Origin: an uncultured Clostridia bacterium
GTDB lineage: Bacteria; Bacillota; Clostridia; Oscillospirales; Ruminococcaceae
Assembly: GCA_947630315.1 (NCBI GenBank)
Contig: CANRHA010000097.1
Location: 1 to 6,574 of the forward strand
Direction: 5' to 3'
DNA: 6,574 bases
A program made the position numbers and the translations under genes. Below are positions 4,314-6,574 of this stretch, in pieces. The notes below the pieces were generated by a model. It was not told the origin of the DNA. It was given only the letters and a program-made list of their open reading frames with translations, and made no database searches. Each line of letters begins with the position of its first letter. The first letter of the stretch is position 1.

Positions 4314-6574
4314 ATGACAGCCAAGGATTTTTCGGTAGACGATATAATAAACGAATATTCCTCTAAGGCGGCTTCTTTAAAAAAGGAGGAGGCCGAAAAG
4401 AACGGTTCCGATAAAAAAACCGCGCCTCAGGAGCCTGCAAAAAAGGTAGGTCTGAAAACCGAGGTTATAGAGGACGTCCTTGAAATAGGCGACAACAGCT
4501 ACGCGTTTACCCCCGCCGAGGACGAGGAGGAACCCCCGATAAGAAAGGCCGAGGAGCCGTCGGCTCCCGCTTTCGGCGAGGTCACAAGCGACACCGCGCT
4601 TATATTTGAAAAGCTCTCCGAGCCGGTCGAGATAAAGCCGGATACCGTTCCCGAGGAGATAATCGACCCCGGGCTGAGACACGCAAAGGAGACTCAGCAG
4701 GGCACCGACGTCCTCGAAAAGATGCTCGAAGCTGAACCCGGGCAGGTAAATGAAGAACCCGCAGAGCCGGAATCAAAAGCGGAACCCGAGCAGGCGGCCG
4801 AACCCGAGCCGAAAATAACTCCCGTTGAGGAAAGCGTAAAGCGCAGCGAACAGCCGGTAAGGCCGCTGAGGGAAAACGGCTCGAACACCGCCATTATGGA
4901 GGGGCTTTTAAAGCTTAAAAAGGAAAGAGGCGCGCCCAAGCACCGCGAATCAAAGGTCCCGCCGGTAAACAGGGCGTCAATAGACAACATCGGCCTCGAC
5001 CTCGACTCGAAGATACTTCCGAATACCGAGATAAATATTGAGGAGGGCGCGACCGAGGAGGAACGCCTTGCATACTTAAACGCCAAGCGCCGCGAAAGGG
5101 TAAAACAGTTCGTTATATCCTCGGAGGACGAGGAGGAACAGCCCAAAAAGCGCAGCGAGGTCGCCGACTTTGTAAACTTTGAGCAGGCCCGCGAAATGGC
5201 GGGGAATATATCCTCGCTGAAGGCAAGCCTTGTCGTGAGACTCTGCGTGTTGCTCGTCACCGCCGTAGTATCGGCGTATATAACGTTCGCCAACGACCAC
5301 GGAATGCCTATAATTGCCCTGCTGTCAAAATCGGAAAATCAGGGAATGCCCTACTTATTCGTAAACGTCATACTCGGGCTTGCGGCCTGCTTCTTCTCTT
5401 ATACGGTCCTGGCGGTCGGCATAAAAAAGCTGTTCACCCTTAAAGCCGACAGCGACAGCCTCGCCGCCGTGTCGATGATACTCAGCATGGCCTCGGGAAT
5501 AGCCCTTCTGACCGACACCGAGCTTGTTCAGCTTTCGACCGTAAACGTTTATATAAGCGTTTCCATATTCGGGCTGCTGATAAATACATTGGGCAAGCTG
5601 CTGATAGTTACGCGAACCGAGCGGAATTTCAGATACGTCTCGGGAGGGTATTCAAAGTACGCGGTCATGCGGATAGACGACGAGGACGTCGCCTCGAAGT
5701 TCACAAAGGGCGCTCTTACCGATTTCCCCTCGCTCGCGACATCGCGCAAGACCGAATTTGTCAGCGACTTCATTAAAAACAGCTATTCCTCCGACGTCAC
5801 CGACGCTTTCTGCAAATACTACGCGCCTATTATAACGGTCATATCCCTGCTTGTAGGGGTCATAGCCGCGTTCATTCACCCGGTAACGGTAAACACCGGC
5901 ACGAGAATGCTTCTGTTCGGGCTTGCCGCCGCCGCGGGAACCTGCGCCGTATGCTCCGCCGCGGCGATGATGCTTGTCACCAACATTCCTCTTGCAAAGG
6001 CTTCAAAGAAATATCTCCAGGCTTCCGCCGTTATGTTAGGCTACTCGGCGGTCGATCAGTTCAGCGACACCAACTCGGTGCTTATAGACGCCATAGACCT
6101 GTTCCCGGACGGAATGGTGGAGATAATAAACATAAAACCCGCAAAGAAGACCCCCATAGAGGACGGGATCATATACGCGGCGTCGCTCTGCTGCCAGACC
6201 GAGAGCATTCTGCGCCCGGCGTTTTATAAGATGATAAAGGGCAAGACCGAAATGCTCTACCCGGTAGAGAGCTACCTCTATGAGGACGGCCTCGGGCTTT
6301 TGGGCTGGATACAGAACAAGAGGGTGCTGTTCGGAAACCGCGCGCTTATGGAGAGCCACTCTATAGAGGGGCTGCCGTCGGCCGAAAAAGAGGCCCAGTA
6401 CGCAAAGGGCGACGCAAGCCTGCAATATCTTTCGATAGGCGGCTCGCTGGCGATGATATTTGTGATAAAGCTCAAATCCTCCGTAACGGTCGCAAGATCC
6501 TTAAGAGACCTTGAAAAGCAGGGGATAACGGTCATACTCCGCTCGGTGGATTCGCTGCTGAGCATCACAAGGAT
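4314..6574 (+). CDS. Degenerate P-type ATPase-like membrane protein (pseudoenzyme), 3' truncated by window
   Basis: The frame is open from the ATG to the window edge (753 complete codons, no stop). AGGAGG at 4301-4306 fixes the start. Residues 1-300 are acidic, rich in Glu, Pro and Lys and probably disordered, and begin with a short SVDDIINEY element. Hydrophobic segments follow at about 306-325, 348-370, 383-400, 409-432, 504-522 and 531-557. This spacing, two pairs, then a loop, then another pair followed by a large soluble part, is that of a P1B-type metal-transporting ATPase. The nucleotide-domain traits YEDGLGLLGWI and VLFGNRALMESHSI (656-684) match the G-x-G and VGN..LM patterns, and ITVILRSVDS (738-747) matches the region of TGDN. 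However, the actuator-domain TGES is absent and the metal-site CPC is replaced (AAM near 550-552). The phosphorylation motif DKTGT reads DAIDL (592-596), with only the Asp kept. It is probably unable to pump, and may be a receptor, scaffold or regulator. Homology is inferred by eye. Confidence 0.75.
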   Translation, partial: MTAKDFSVDDIINEYSSKAASLKKEEAEKNGSDKKTAPQEPAKKVGLKTEVIEDVLEIGDNSYAFTPAEDEEEPPIRKAEEPSAPAFGEVTSDTALIFEKLSEPVEIKPDTVPEEIIDPGLRHAKETQQGTDVLEKMLEAEPGQVNEEPAEPESKAEPEQAAEPEPKITPVEESVKRSEQPVRPLRENGSNTAIMEGLLKLKKERGAPKHRESKVPPVNRASIDNIGLDLDSKILPNTEINIEEGATEEERLAYLNAKRRERVKQFVISSEDEEEQPKKRSEVADFVNFEQAREMAGNISSLKASLVVRLCVLLVTAVVSAYITFANDHGMPIIALLSKSENQGMPYLFVNVILGLAACFFSYTVLAVGIKKLFTLKADSDSLAAVSMILSMASGIALLTDTELVQLSTVNVYISVSIFGLLINTLGKLLIVTRTERNFRYVSGGYSKYAVMRIDDEDVASKFTKGALTDFPSLATSRKTEFVSDFIKNSYSSDVTDAFCKYYAPIITVISLLVGVIAAFIHPVTVNTGTRMLLFGLAAAAGTCAVCSAAAMMLVTNIPLAKASKKYLQASAVMLGYSAVDQFSDTNSVLIDAIDLFPDGMVEIINIKPAKKTPIEDGIIYAASLCCQTESILRPAFYKMIKGKTEMLYPVESYLYEDGLGLLGWIQNKRVLFGNRALMESHSIEGLPSAEKEAQYAKGDASLQYLSIGGSLAMIFVIKLKSSVTVARSLRDLEKQGITVILRSVDSLLSITR

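Noticed and set aside
4694..5293. 199-codon minus-strand frame, Ser/Phe-rich
   Set aside because: It is the antisense of the Glu/Pro/Lys-rich tail of the ATPase-like protein; such biased regions produce long mirror frames.

Overview
The window looks like a chromosomal segment of an anaerobic Firmicute of class Clostridia, probably a gut-type lineage of the Oscillospirales/Ruminococcaceae kind. This rests on the strong AGGAGG ribosome binding sites, the TnpX/TndX-type large serine recombinase, the heavy use of ATA (Ile) and AGG (Arg) codons in otherwise fairly GC-rich genes, and the appearance of the protein sequences. No database search was possible, so the assignment is an inference.

Layout. 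(1) Positions 1-1813 are the edge of a mobile element: the C-terminal end of a small protein, a strong promoter whose -10 box lies in an 8-bp inverted repeat, and a full-length (542 aa) large serine recombinase. In this recombinase the nucleophilic serine of the resolvase domain appears to be replaced by phenylalanine (F18). (2) Positions 1814-3090 hold no convincing gene. They contain G-rich tracts, several hairpins, about five degenerate copies of a roughly 105-bp modular repeat (variable hairpin followed by a GCGAATACCTTTT box), six arrays of 7-bp units (consensus TCTRNNN), and a cluster of TTTTCAAC elements just before a promoter. (3) Positions 3091-4227 carry a 90-aa single-span membrane protein of unknown function and an RlmB-type SpoU-family 23S rRNA ribose methyltransferase. 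(4) A seventh heptad array (4248-4302) leads directly into the Shine-Dalgarno of a large membrane protein that runs off the right edge (753 residues visible). It has a roughly 300-residue acidic, Pro/Glu-rich, probably disordered N-terminus, then the fold order of a P1B-type P-type ATPase, but the TGES, CPC and DKTGT motifs are missing or replaced.

How the parts relate. The recombinase and the host-like genes use codons differently, so the mobile element probably ends somewhere after position 1813. The 90-aa gene, rlmB and the ATPase-like gene share a strand. The first two each have a plausible promoter, and the third may be read through from rlmB across an 86-bp gap. The most interesting items are the apparent pseudo-P-type ATPase, the serine-to-phenylalanine change in the recombinase, and the phased heptad and hairpin repeat system, which reappears in inverted orientation on the far side of rlmB.
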